A stretch of DNA of 64,000 bases, taken from NCBI RefSeq assembly GCF_000003605.2, contig NW_003139536.1, forward strand, positions 39,934-103,933, read 5' to 3'. Made by a program: the position numbers and the translations under genes. Source of the stretch: Saccoglossus kowalevskii. Lineage: Eukaryota > Hemichordata > Enteropneusta > Harrimaniidae. The notes under the pieces were generated by a model. It saw only the letters and a program-made list of their open reading frames with translations. It did not search any database and was not told the DNA's origin. This document shows positions 13,990-26,299 of the stretch, one piece after another; position 1 is the stretch's first letter, and every line of letters starts with the position of its first letter.

Positions 13990-15060
13990 ACACAGTGATA
14001 TTGTACAGAAGTCTTCACCTGGCTGCATAATTGTCACACAGTGATATTGTTCAGAAGTGTGCACCAGGCATCATACTTGTCACACAGTGATATTGTACAG
14101 AAGTGTGCACCTGGCATCATACTTGTCACACAGTGATATTGTACAGAATTGTGCACCAGGCATCATACTTGTCACACAGTGATATTGTACAGAAGTGTGC
14201 ACCTGGCTACATAATTGTCACACAGTGATATTGTACAGAAGTGTGCACCAGGCATCATACTTGTCACACAGTGATATTGTACAGAAGTGCGCACCTGGCT
14301 GCATAATTGTCACACAGTGATATTGTACAGAAGTGTGCACCAGGCATCATACTTGTCACACAGTGATATTGTACAGAAGTGTGCACCTGACATCATACTT
14401 GTCACACAGTGATATTGTACTGAAGTGTGTACCTGGCATCATACTTGTCACACAGCGATATTGTTCATAAGTGTGTACCTGGCATCATACTTGTCATACA
14501 GTGATATTGTACATAAGTGTGCACCTGGCTGCATACTTGTCACACAGTGATATTGTACAGAAGTGTGCACCTGGCTGCATAATTGTCACACAGTGATATT
14601 GTTCAGAAGTGTGCACCAGGCATCATACTTGTCACACAGTGATATTGTACAGAAGTGTGCACCTGGCTGCATAATTGTCACACAGTGATATTGTTCAGAA
14701 GTGTGCACCAGGCATCATACGTGTCACAGAGTGATATTGTACAGAAGTGTGCACCTGGCATCATACTTGTCACACAGTGATATTGTACAGAATTGTGCAC
14801 CAGGCATCATACTTGTCACACAGTGATATTGTACAGAAGTGTGCACCTGGCTGCATAATTGTCACACAGTGATATTGTACAGAAGTGTGCACCAGGCATC
14901 ATACTTGTCACACAGTGATATTGTACAGAAGTGTGCACCTGGCTGCATAATTGTCACACAGTGATATTGTACAAAAGTGTGCACCAGGCATCATACTTGT
15001 CACACAGTGATATTGTACAGAAGTGTGCACCTGACATCATACTTGTCACACAGCGATATT
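13990..15060 (+). repeat. 14-mer higher-order repeat, period 644 bp
   Basis: GTTCAGAAG occurs at 14049 and 14693 and CAGAATTG at 14144 and 14788, both exactly 644 bp (14 x 46) apart. The first part of the unit (14,040-14,500) is also found at 38,030-38,480, sharing the rare variants GGCTACATAATT, TACTGAA (14,418 and 38,399) and CAGCGATATTGTTCAT. Confidence 0.82.
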
Positions 15061-15189
15061 GTACAGAAGTGTGCACCTGGCAACATACTTGTCATACAGT
15101 GATATTGTACATAAGTGTGCACCTGGCTGCATAATTATCACACAGTGATATTGTACATAAGTGTGTATCTGGCATCATACTTGTCACAC

Positions 15190-15880
15190 AGTGATATTTG
15201 TACATAAGTGTGCACCTGGCATCATACTTGTCACACAGTGATATTGTACAGAAGAGTGCACCTGGCATCATACTTGTCACACAGTGATATTGTACAGAAG
15301 TGTGCACCTGGCATCATACTTGTCACACAGTGATATTGTACAGAAGTGTGCACCTGGCATCATACTTGTCACACAGTGATATTGTACATAAGTGTGTACC
15401 TGGCAACATACTTGTCATACAGTGATATTGTACATAAGTGTGCACCTGGCTGCATAATTATCACACAGTGATATTGTACATAAGTGTGTACCTGACATCA
15501 TACTTGTCACACAGTGATATTGTACATAAGTGTGTACCTGGCAACATACTTGTCACACAGTGATATTGTACAGAAGTGTGAACCTGGCTGCATAATTGTC
15601 ACACAGTGATATTGTACATAAGTGTGTACCTGGCATCATACTTGTCACACAGTGATATTGTACATAAATTGTGTACCTGGCAACATACTTGTCACACAGT
15701 GATATTGTACAGAAGTGTGCACCTGGCTGCATAACTGTCACACAGTGATATTGTACAGAAAGTGTTCACCTGACTGCATAATTGTCACACAGTGATATTG
15801 AACAAAAAGTGTACACCAGGCATCATACTTTGTCACACAGTGATAATTGTACAGAAATTGTGCACCTGGCATCATACTTG
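15190..15880. other. Indel-rich stretch
   Basis: Extra bases are at about 15,197 (GATATTTG), 15,667 (CATAAATTG), 15,760 (CAGAAAGTG), 15,795 (AACAAAAAG), 15,829 (CATACTTTG), 15,843 (TGATAATTG) and 15,857 (GAAATTGTG). All are gains of one A or T, mostly in homopolymer runs, and most lie within 200 bp. That pattern is more like residual sequencing error than ordinary satellite divergence, but sequence alone cannot decide. Confidence 0.75.
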
Positions 15881-16439
15881 TCACACAGTGGTATTGTACA
15901 TAAGTGTGTACTTGGCAACATAATTGTCACACAGTGATATTGTACATAAGTGTGTACCTGGCATCATACTTGTTACACAGTGATATTGTACAGAAGTGTG
16001 CACATGGCATCATACTTGTCAAACAGTGATATTGTACAGAAGTGTGCACCTGGCATCATACTTGTCACACAGTGATATTGTACAGAAGTGTGCACATGGC
16101 ATCACACTTGTCACACAGTGATATTGTACAGAAGTGTGCACCTGGCATCATACTTGTCACACAGTGATATTGTACATAAGTGTGTACCTGGCATCATACT
16201 TGTCACACAGTGATATTGTACATAAGTGTGCACCTGGCATCATACTTGTCGCACAGTGATATTGTACAGAAGTGTGCACCTGGCTGCATAATTGTCACAC
16301 AGTGATATTGTACATAAGTGTGTACCTGGCATCATACTTGTCGCACAGTGATATTGTACAGAAGTGTGCACCTGGCATCATACTTGTCGCACAGTGATAT
16401 TGTGCATAAGTGTGCACCTGGCATCATACTTGTCACACA

Positions 16440-17950
16440 GTGATATTGTACAGAAGTGTGCACCTGGCATCATACTTGTCACACAGTGATATTGTACATA
16501 AGTGTGTACCTGGCATCATACTTGTCACACAGTGATATTGTACAGAAGTGTGCACCTGGCTGCATAATTGTCACACAGTGATATTGTACAGAAGTGTGCA
16601 CCTGGCTGCATAATTGTCACACAGTGATATTGTACAGAAGTGTGTACCTGGCATCATACTTGTCACACAGTGATATTGTACAGAAGTGTGCACCTGGCAT
16701 CATACTTGTCACACAGTGATATTGTACAGAAGTGTGCACATGGCATCATACTTGTCACACAGTGATATTGTACATAAGTGTGTACCTGGCATCATACTTG
16801 TCACACAGTGATATTGTACAGAAGTGTACACCTGGCATCATACTTGTCACACAGTGATATTGTACATAAGTGTGTACCTGGCATCATACTTGTCACACAG
16901 TGATATTGTACAGAAGTGTGCACCTGGCTGCATAATTGTCACACAGTGATATTGTACATAAGTGTGTACCTGGCATCATACTTGTCACACAGTGCTATTG
17001 TACATAAGTGTGTACCTGGCAACATACTTGTCACACAGTGATATTGTACAGAAGTGTGCACCTGGCATCATACTTGTCACACAGTGATATTGTACAGAAG
17101 TGTGCACCTGGCTGCATAATTGTCACACAGTGATATTGTACATAAGTGTGTACCTGGCATCATACTTGTCACACAGTGCTATTGTACATAAGTGTGTACC
17201 TGGCAACATACTTGTCACACAGTGATATTGTACAGAAGTGTGCACCTGGCTGCATAATTGTCACACAGTGATATTGTACATAAGTGTGCACCAGGCATCA
17301 TACTTGTCACACAGTGATATTGTACATAAGTGTGTACCTGGCATCATACTTGTCACACAGTGATATTGTACAGAAGTGTGCACCTGGCTGCATAATTGTC
17401 ACACAGTGATATTGTACATAAGTGTGTACCTGGCATCATACTTGTCACACAGTGCTATTGTACATAAGTGTGTACCTGTCAACATACTTGTCACACAGTG
17501 ATATTGTACAGAAGTGTGCACCTGGCTGCATAATTGTCACACAGTGATATTGTACATAAGTGTGTACCTGGTATCATACTTGTCACACAGTGATATTGTG
17601 CATAAGTGTGTACCTGGCATCATACTTGTCACACAGTGATATTGTACATAAGTGTGCACCTGGCATCATACTTGTCAAACAGTGATATTGTACAGAAGAG
17701 TGCACCTGGCATCATACTTGTCACACAGTGATATTGTACAGAAGTGTGCACCTGGCATCATACTTGTCACACAGTGATATTGTACAGAAGTGTGCACCTG
17801 GCATCATACTTGTCACACAGTGATATTGTACATAAGTGTGTACCTTGCAACATACTTGTCATACAGTGATATTGTACATAAGTGTGCACCTGGCTGCATA
17901 ATTATCACACAGTGATATTGTACATAAGTGTGTACCTGGCATCATACTTG
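16440..17950 (+). repeat. 84-mer repeat, copy 1
   Basis: Markers recur 3,864 bp (84 x 46) downstream: GAAGTGTACA at 16821 and 20685, AGTGCTATTG at 16991 and 20855, and again at 17175 and 21039. It holds three AGTGCTATTG monomers, a variant otherwise seen mainly at 29.6-29.8, 58.4 and 59.5-59.7 kb. The CATGCTTGTCATAC marker is absent. Compared with copy 2, this copy keeps four extra monomers near 17,440-17,640. Confidence 0.88.
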
Positions 17951-17959
17951 TCACACAGT

Positions 17960-19800
17960 GATATTCTTCATAAGTGTGTACCTGGCAACATACTTGTCAC
18001 ACAGTGATATTGTACAGAAGTGTGCACCTGGCTGCATAATTGTCACACAGTGATATTGTACATAAGTGTGTACCTGGCATCATACTTGTCACACAGTGAT
18101 ATTGTACATAAGTGTGTACCTGGCAACATACTTGTCACACAGTGATATTGTACAGAAGTGTGCACCTGGCTGCATAACTGTCACACAGTGATATTGTACA
18201 GAAGTGTTCACCTGGCTGCATAATTGTCACACAGTGATATTGTACAGAAGTGTACACCAGGCATCATACTTGTCACACAGTGATATTGTACAGAAGTGTG
18301 CACCTGGCATCATACTTGTCACACAGTGATATTGTACATAAGTGTGTACCTGGCAACATACTTGTCATACAGTGATATTGTACATAAGTGTGTACCTGGC
18401 AACATAATTGTCACACAGTGATATTGTACATAAGTGTGCACCTGGCATCATACTTGTCACACAGTGATATTGTACATAAGTGTGTACCTGGCAACATACT
18501 TGTCACACAGTGATATTTCACATAAGTGTACACCAGGCATCATACTTGTCACACAGTGATATTGTACAGAAGTGTGCACCTGGCATCATACTTGTCACAC
18601 AGTGATATTGTACATAAGTGTGTACCTGGCAACATACTTGTCACACAGTGATATTGTACAGAAGTGTGTACCTGGCTGCATAATTGTCACACAGTGATAT
18701 TGTACAGAAGTGTTCACCTGGCTGCATAATTGTCACACAGTGATATTGTACATAAGTGTGTACCTGGCTGCATAATTGTCACACAGTGATATTGTACAGA
18801 AGTGTTCACCTGGCTGCATAATTGTCACACAGTGATATTGTACAGAAGTGTGCACCTGGCACCATACTTGTCACACAGTGATATTGTACAGAAGTGTGCA
18901 CCTGGCATCATACTTGTCACACAGTGATATTGTACAGAAGTGTGCACCTGGCATCATACTTGTAACACAGTGATATTGTACAGAAGTGTGCACATGGCAT
19001 CATACTTGTCACACAGTGATATTGTACAGAAGTGTGCACCTGGCATCATACTTGTCACACAGTGATATTGTACAGAAGTGTGCACCTGACATCATACTTG
19101 TCACACAGTGATATTGTACAGAAGTGTGCACCTGGCATCATACTTGTCACACAGTGATATTGTACAGAAGTGTACACATGGCATCATACTTGTCACACAG
19201 TGATATTGTACAGAAGTGTGCACCTGGCATCATACTTGTCACACAGTGATATTGTACAGAAGTGTGCACCTGACATCATACTTGTCACACAGTGATATTG
19301 TACAGAAGTGTGCACCTGGCATCATACTTGTCACACAGTGATATTGTACATGAGTGTGTACCTGCCATCATAATTGTCACACAGTGATATTGTACAGAAG
19401 TGTGTACCTGGCATCATACTTGTCACACAGTGATATTGTACATGAGTGTGTACCCGCCATCATAATTGTCACACAGTGATATTGTACATAAGTGTGTACC
19501 TGGCAACATACTTGTCACACACTGATATTGTACAGAAGTGTGCACCTGGCTGCATAATTGTCACACAGTGATATTGTACATAAGTGTGTACCTGGCATCA
19601 TACTTGTCACACACTGATATTGTACAGAAGTGTGCACCTGGCATCATACTTGTCACACACTGATATTGTACAGAAGTGTGCACCTGGCTGCATAATTGTC
19701 ACACAGTGATATTGTACATAAGTGTGTACCTGGCATCATACTTGTCACACAGTGATATTGTACATAAGTGTGTACCTGGCAACATACTTGTCACACAGTG
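17960..19800 (+). repeat. Approximately 5.3 kb repeat, copy 1
   Basis: Shared rare markers with 23,250-25,190: ATTCTTCATA at 17963 and 23252 (115 monomers minus 1 bp), TGTAACACAG at 18961 and 24296 (116 minus 1), CATGAG followed by TACCCGCC at 19441 and 24868 (118 minus 1). The constant -1 is explained by three intervening indels (TACTTGAACAC at 21,906, one gain near 22,940, one loss near 22,978). A third partial copy is at 40,741-41,780. Confidence 0.88.
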
Positions 19801-20304
19801 ATATTGTACAGAAGTGTGTACCTGGCTGCATAATTGTCACACAGTGATATTGTACAGAAGTGTTCACCTGGCTGCATAATTGTCACACAGTGATATTGTA
19901 CATAAGTGTGTACCTGGCTGCATAATTGTCACACAGTGATATTGTACATAAGTGTTCACCTGGCTGCATAATTGTCACACAGTGATACTGTACAGAAGTG
20001 TGCACCTGGCACCATACTTGTCACACAGTGATATTGTACAGAAGTGTGTACCTGGCATCATACTTGTCACACACTGATATTGTACAGAAGTGTGCACCTG
20101 GCATCATACTTCTCACACAGTGATATTGTACAGAAGTGTGCACATGGCATCATACTTGTCACACAGTGATATTGTACATAAGTGTGTACCTGGCATCATA
20201 CTTGTCACACAGTGATATTGTACAGAAGTGTGCACATGGCATCATACTTGTCACACAGTGATATTGTACAGAAGTGTGCACCTGGCTGCATAATTGTCAC
20301 ACAG

Positions 20305-21625
20305 TGATATTGTACAGAAGTGTGCACCTGGCATCATACTTGTCACACAGTGATATTGTACATAAGTGTGTACCTGGCATCATACTTGTCACACAGTGAT
20401 ATTGTACAGAAGTGTGCACCTGGCTGCATAATTGTCACACAGTGATATTGTACAGAAGTGTGCACCTGGCTGCATAATTGTCACACAGTGATATTGTACA
20501 GAAGTGTGTACCTGGCATCATACTTGTCACACAGTGATATTGTACAGAAGTGTGCACCTGGCATCATACTTGTCACACAGTGATATTGTACAGAAGTGTG
20601 CACATGGCATCATACTTGTCACACAGTGATATTGTACATAAGTGTGTACCTGGCATCATACTTGTCACACAGTGATATTGTACAGAAGTGTACACCTGGC
20701 ATCATACTTGTCACACAGTGATATTGTACATAAGTGTGTACCTGGCATCATACTTGTCACACAGTGATATTGTACAGAAGTGTGCACCTGGCTGCATAAT
20801 TGTCACACAGTGATATTGTACATAAGTGTGTACCTGGCATCATACTTGTCACACAGTGCTATTGTACATAAGTGTGTACCTGGCAACATACTTGTCACAC
20901 AGTGATATTGTACAGAAGTGTGCACCTGGCATCATACTTGTCACACAGTGATATTGTACAGAAGTGTGCACCTGGCTGCATAATTGTCACACAGTGATAT
21001 TGTACATAAGTGTGTACCTGGCATCATACTTGTCACACAGTGCTATTGTACATAAGTGTGTACCTGGCAACATAATTGTCACACAGTGATATTGTACAGA
21101 AGTGTGCACCTGGCTGCATAATTGTCACACAGTGATATTGTACATAAGTGTGCACCAGGCATCATACTTGTCACACAGTGATATTGTACATAAGTGTGTA
21201 CCTGGCATCATACTTGTCACACAGTGATATTGTACAGAAGTGTGCACCTGGCTGCATAATTGTCACACAGTGATATTGTACATAAGTGTGTACCTGGCAT
21301 CATACTTGTCACACAGTGATATTGTACATAAGTGTGCACCTGGCATCATACTTGTCAAACAGTGATATTGTACAGAAGAGTGCACCTGGCATCATACTTG
21401 TCACACAGTGATATTGTACAGAAGTGTGCACCTGGCATCATACTTGTCACACAGTGATATTGTACAGAAGTGTGCACCTGGCATCATACTTGTCACACAG
21501 TGATATTGTACATAAGTGTGTACCTGGCAACATACTTGTCATACAGTGATATTGTACATAAGTGTGCACCTGGCTGCATAATTATCACACAGTGATATTG
21601 TACATAAGTGTGTACCTGGCATCAT
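20305..21625 (+). repeat. 84-mer repeat, copy 2
   Basis: Same monomer order as 16,440-17,950. The CAGAAGAGTGCACC marker is at 17695 (GAAGAG) and 21375, 3,680 bp or 80 monomers apart, so four monomers were lost here relative to copy 1. Similarity ends near 21,625, where copy 1 continues into an ATTCTTCATA unit and copy 2 enters the 10-mer domain. Confidence 0.87.
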
Positions 21626-21767
21626 ACTTGTCACACAGTGATATTGTACAGAAGTGTGCACCTGGCTGCATAATTGTCACACACTGATATTGTACAGAAG
21701 TGTGCACCTGGCTGCATAATTGTCACACAGTGATATTGTACATAAGTGTGTACCTGGCATCATACTT

Positions 21768-22450
21768 GTCACACACTGATATTGTACAGAAGTGTGCACC
21801 TGGCATCATACTTGTCACACAGTGATATTGTACAGAAGTGTGCACCTGGCTGCATAATTGTCACACAGTGATATTGTACATAAGTGTGTACCTGGCATCA
21901 TACTTGAACACAGTGATATTGTACAGAAGTGTGCACATGGCATCATACTTGTCACACAGTGATATTGTACAGAAGTGTGCACCTGGCTGCATAATTGTCA
22001 CACACTGATATTGTACAGAAGTGTGCACCTGGCTGCATAATTGTCACACAGTGATATTGTACATAAGTGTGTACCTGGCATCATACTTGTCACACAGTGA
22101 TATTGTACAGAAGTGTGCACCTGGCTGCATAATTGTCACACACTGATATTGTACAGAAGTGTGCACCTGGCTGCATAATTGTCACACAGTGATATTGTAC
22201 ATAAGTGTGTACCTGGCATCATACTTGTCACACACTGATATTGTACAGAAGTGTGCACCTGGCATCATACTTGTCACACAGTGATATTGTACAGAAGTGT
22301 GCACCTGGCTGCATAATTGTCACACAGTGATATTGTACATAAGTGTGTACCTGGCATCATACTTGTCACACAGTGATATTGTACAGAAGTGTGCACATGG
22401 CATCATACTTGTCACACACTGATATTGTACAGAAGTGTGCACCTGGCTGC
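21768..22450 (+). repeat. 10-mer higher-order repeat, period 460 bp
   Basis: GTCACACACT within a GGCATC-tailed context is at 21768 and 22227, 459 bp apart (10 monomers minus the single-base loss at 21,906). The ten-unit order, with CACACTGAT variants and one ACATGG monomer, is identical to that at 25.3-26.3 kb. Confidence 0.82.
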
Positions 22451-23249
22451 ATAATTGTCACACAGTGATATTGTACAGAAGTGTGCACCTGGCATCATAC
22501 TTGTCACACAGTGATATTGTACATAAGTGTGTACCTGGCATCATACTTGTCACACAGTGATATTGTACAGAAGTGTGCACTTGGCTGCATAATTGTCACA
22601 CAGTGATATTGTACAGAAGTGTGCACCTGGCTGCATAATTGTCACACAGTGATATTGTACAGAAGTGTGTACCTGGCATCATACTTGTCACACAGTGATA
22701 TTGTACAGAAGTGTGCACCTGGCATCATACTTGTCACACAGTGATATTGTACAGAAGTGTGCACATGGCATCATACTTGTCACACAGTGATATTGTACAT
22801 AAGTGTGTACCTGGCATCATACTTGTCACACAGTGATATTGTACAGAAGTGTACACCTGGCTGCATAATTGTCACACAGTGATATTGTACATAAGTGTGT
22901 ACCTGGCATCATACTTGTCACACAGTGATATTGTACAGAAAGTGTGCACCTGGCTGCATAATTGTCACACACTGATATGTACAGAAGTGTGCACCTGGCT
23001 GCATAATTGTCACACACTGATATTGTACAGAAGTGTGCACCTGGCTGCATAATTGTCACACAGTGATATTGTACAGAAGTGTGCACCTGGCTGCATAATT
23101 GTCACACAGTGATATTGTACATAAGTGTGTACCTGGCAACATACTTGTCATACAGTGATATTGTACATAAGTGTGCACCTGGCTGCATAATTATCACACA
23201 GTGATATTGTACATAAGTGTGTACCTGGCATCATACTTGTCACACAGTG

Positions 23250-25190
23250 ATATTCTTCATAAGTGTGTACCTGGCAACATACTTGTCACACAGTGATATT
23301 GTACAGAAGTGTGCACCTGGCTGCATAATTGTCACACAGTGATATTGTACATAAGTGTGTACCTGGCATCATACTTGTCACACAGTGATATTGTACATAA
23401 GTGTGTACCTGGCAACATACTTGTCACACAGTGATATTGTACAGAAGTGTGCACCTGGCTGCATAACTGTCACACAGTGATATTGTACAGAAGTGTTCAC
23501 CTGGCTGCATAATTGTCACACAGTGATATTGTACAGAAGTGTACACCAGGCATCATACTTGTCACACAGTGATATTGTACAGAAGTGTGCACCTGGCATC
23601 ATACTTGTCACACAGTGATATTGTACATAAGTGTGTACCTGGCAACATACTTGTCATACAGTGATATTGTACATAAGTGTGTACCTGGCAACATACTTAT
23701 CACACAGTGATATTGTACATAAGTGTGCACCTGGCATCATACTTGTCACACAGTGATATTGTACATAAGTGTGTACCTGGCAACATACTTGTCACACAGT
23801 GATATTGTACATAAGTGTACACCAGGCATCATACTTGTCACACAGTGATATTGTACAGAAGTGTGCACCTGGCATCATACTTGTCACACAGTGATATTGT
23901 ACATAAGTGTGTACCTGGCAACATACTTGTCATCCAGTGATATTGTACATAAGTGTGTACCTGGCAACATACTTGTCACACAGTGATATTGTACAGAAGT
24001 GTGTACCTGGCTGCATAATTGTCACACAGTGATATTGTACAGAAGTGTTCACCTGGCTGCATAATTGTCACACAGTGATATTGTACATAAGTGTGTACCT
24101 GGCTGCATAATTGTCACACAGTGATATTGTACAGAAGTGTTCACCTGGCTGCATAATTGTCACACAGTGATATTGTACAGAAGTGTGCACCTGGCACCAT
24201 ACTTGTCACACAGTGATATTGTACAGAAGTGTGCACCTGGCATCATACTTGTCACACAGTGATATTGTACAGAAGTGTGCACCTGGCATCATACTTGTAA
24301 CACAGTGATATTGTACAGAAGTGTGCACATGGCATCATACTTGTCACACAGTGATATTGTACAGAAGTGTGCACCTGGCATCATACTTGTCACACAGTGA
24401 TATTGTACAGAAGTATGCACCTGACATCATACTTGTCACACAGTGATATTGTACAGAAGTGTGCACCTGGCATCATACTTGTCACACAGTGATATTGTAC
24501 AGAAGTGTACACATGGCATCATACTTGTCACACAGTGATATTGTACAGAAGTGTGCACCTGGCATCATACTTGTCACACAGTGATATTGTACAGAAGTGT
24601 ACACATGGCATCATACTTGTCACACAGTGATATTGTACAGAAGTGTGCACCTGGCATCATACTTGTCACACAGTGATATTGTACAGAAGTGTGCACCTGA
24701 CATCATACTTGTCAGACAGTGATATTGTACAGAAGTGTGCACCTGGCATCATACTTGTCACACAGTGATATTGTACATGAGTGTGTACCTGCCATCATAA
24801 TTGTCACACAGTGATATTGTACAGAAGTGTGTACCTGGCATCATACTTGTCACACAGTGATATTGTACATGAGTGTGTACCCGCCATCATAATTGTCACA
24901 CAGTGATATTGTACATAAGTGTGTACCTGGCAACATACTTGTCACACACTGATATTGTACAGAAGTGTGCACCTGGCTGCATAATTGTCACACAGTGATA
25001 TTGTACATAAGTGTGTACCTGGCATCATACTTGTCACACACTGATATTGTACAGAAGTGTGCACCTGGCATCATACTTGTCACACACTGATATTGTACAG
25101 AAGTGTGCACCTGGCTGCATAATTGTCACACAGTGATATTGTACATAAGTGTGTACCTGGCATCATACTTGTCACACAGTGATATTGTAC
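23250..25190 (+). repeat. Approximately 5.3 kb repeat, copy 2
   Basis: Collinear with 17,960-19,800 but three monomers longer. One added unit carries CTTGTCATCCAG near 23,930, and two are added by a 92 bp duplication at about 24,507-24,690. The CTTGTCATCCAG unit is shared with the third copy at about 40,820, so the third copy derives from a version like this one. Confidence 0.88.
24507..24690 (+). repeat. Local two-monomer (92 bp) duplication
   Basis: GTACACATGG occurs at 24507 and 24599, 92 bp apart, each followed by a GTGCACCTGGCATC monomer. The matching place in copy 1 (19,150-19,300) and in the 41.4 kb copy has the pair only once, so this is a recent two-unit expansion. Confidence 0.85.
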
Positions 25191-25299
25191 ATAAGTGTGT
25201 ACCTGGCATCATACTTGTCACACAGTGATATTGTACAGAAGTGTGCACATGGCATCATACTTGTCACACACTGATATTGTACAGAAGTGTGTACCTGGC

Positions 25300-26260
25300 A
25301 TCATACTTGTCACACAGTGATATTGTACAGAAGTGTGCACATGGCATCATACTTGTCACACACTGATATTGTACAGAAGTGTGCACCTGGCTGCATAATT
25401 GTCACACACTGATATTGTACAGAAGTGTGCACCTGGCTGCATAATTGTCACACAGTGATATTGTACATAAGTGTGTACCTGGCATCATACTTGTCACACA
25501 GTGATATTGTACAGAAGTGTGCACCTGGCTGCATAATTGTCACACACTGATATTGTACAGAAGTGTGCACCTGGCTGCATAATTGTCACACAGTGATATT
25601 GTACATAAGTGTGTACCTGGCATCATACTTGTCACACACTGATATTGTACAGAAGTGTGCACCTGGCATCATACTTGTCACACAGTGATATTGTACAGAA
25701 GTGTGCACCTGGCTGCATAATTGTCACACAGTGATATTGTACATAAGTGTGTACCTGGCATCATACTTGTCACACAGTGATATTGTACAGAAGTGTGCAC
25801 ATGGCATCATACTTGTCACACAGTGATATTGTACAGAAGTGTGCACCTGGCTGCATAATTGTCACACACTGATATTGTACAGAAGTGTGCACCTGGCTGC
25901 ATAATTGTCACACAGTGATATTGTACATAAGTGTGTACCTGGCATCATACTTGTCACACAGTGATATTGTACAGAAGTGTGCACCTGGCTGCATAATTGT
26001 CACACACTGATATTGTACAGAAGTGTGCACCTGGCTGCATAATTGTCACACAGTGATATTGTACATAAGTGTGTACCTGGCATCATACTTGTCACACACT
26101 GATATTGTACAGAAGTGTGCACCTGGCATCATACTTGTCACACAGTGATATTGTACAGAAGTGTGCACCTGGCTGCATAATTGTCACACAGTGATATTGT
26201 ACATAAGTGTGTACCTGGCATCATACTTGTCACACAGTGATATTGTACAGAAGTGTGTAC
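25300..26260 (+). repeat. 10-mer higher-order repeat, second site
   Basis: The same ten-monomer unit as at 21.8-22.5 kb. The marker GTCACACACT in its GGCATC context is at 25631 and 26091, exactly 460 bp apart, and 25631 lies 3,404 bp (74 monomers) from 22227. The domain ends at about 26,300 with an abrupt return of the CATGCTTGTCATAC type. Confidence 0.85.
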
Positions 26261-26299
26261 CTGGCATCATACTTGTCACACAGTGATATTGTACATAAG

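Larger units (their letters stand above)
10451..13990 (+). repeat. Mosaic satellite segment
   Basis: Satellite monomers without a single clear HOR period. Recognisable sub-blocks are 11,055-11,860 (listed separately) and 12,351-12,660, whose CATGAG unit with the rare tail CTGCCATCACAC and whose CTGGAAACATAC unit recur at 28,916-29,130. The rare CTTGCCATACAG variant at about 12,973 removes the minus-strand stop described in the findings. Confidence 0.75.

Noticed and set aside
10381-15880. Possible transposon scars at indel clusters
   Set aside because: No target-site duplications, terminal repeats or non-satellite bases are present; only one- or two-base gains and losses.
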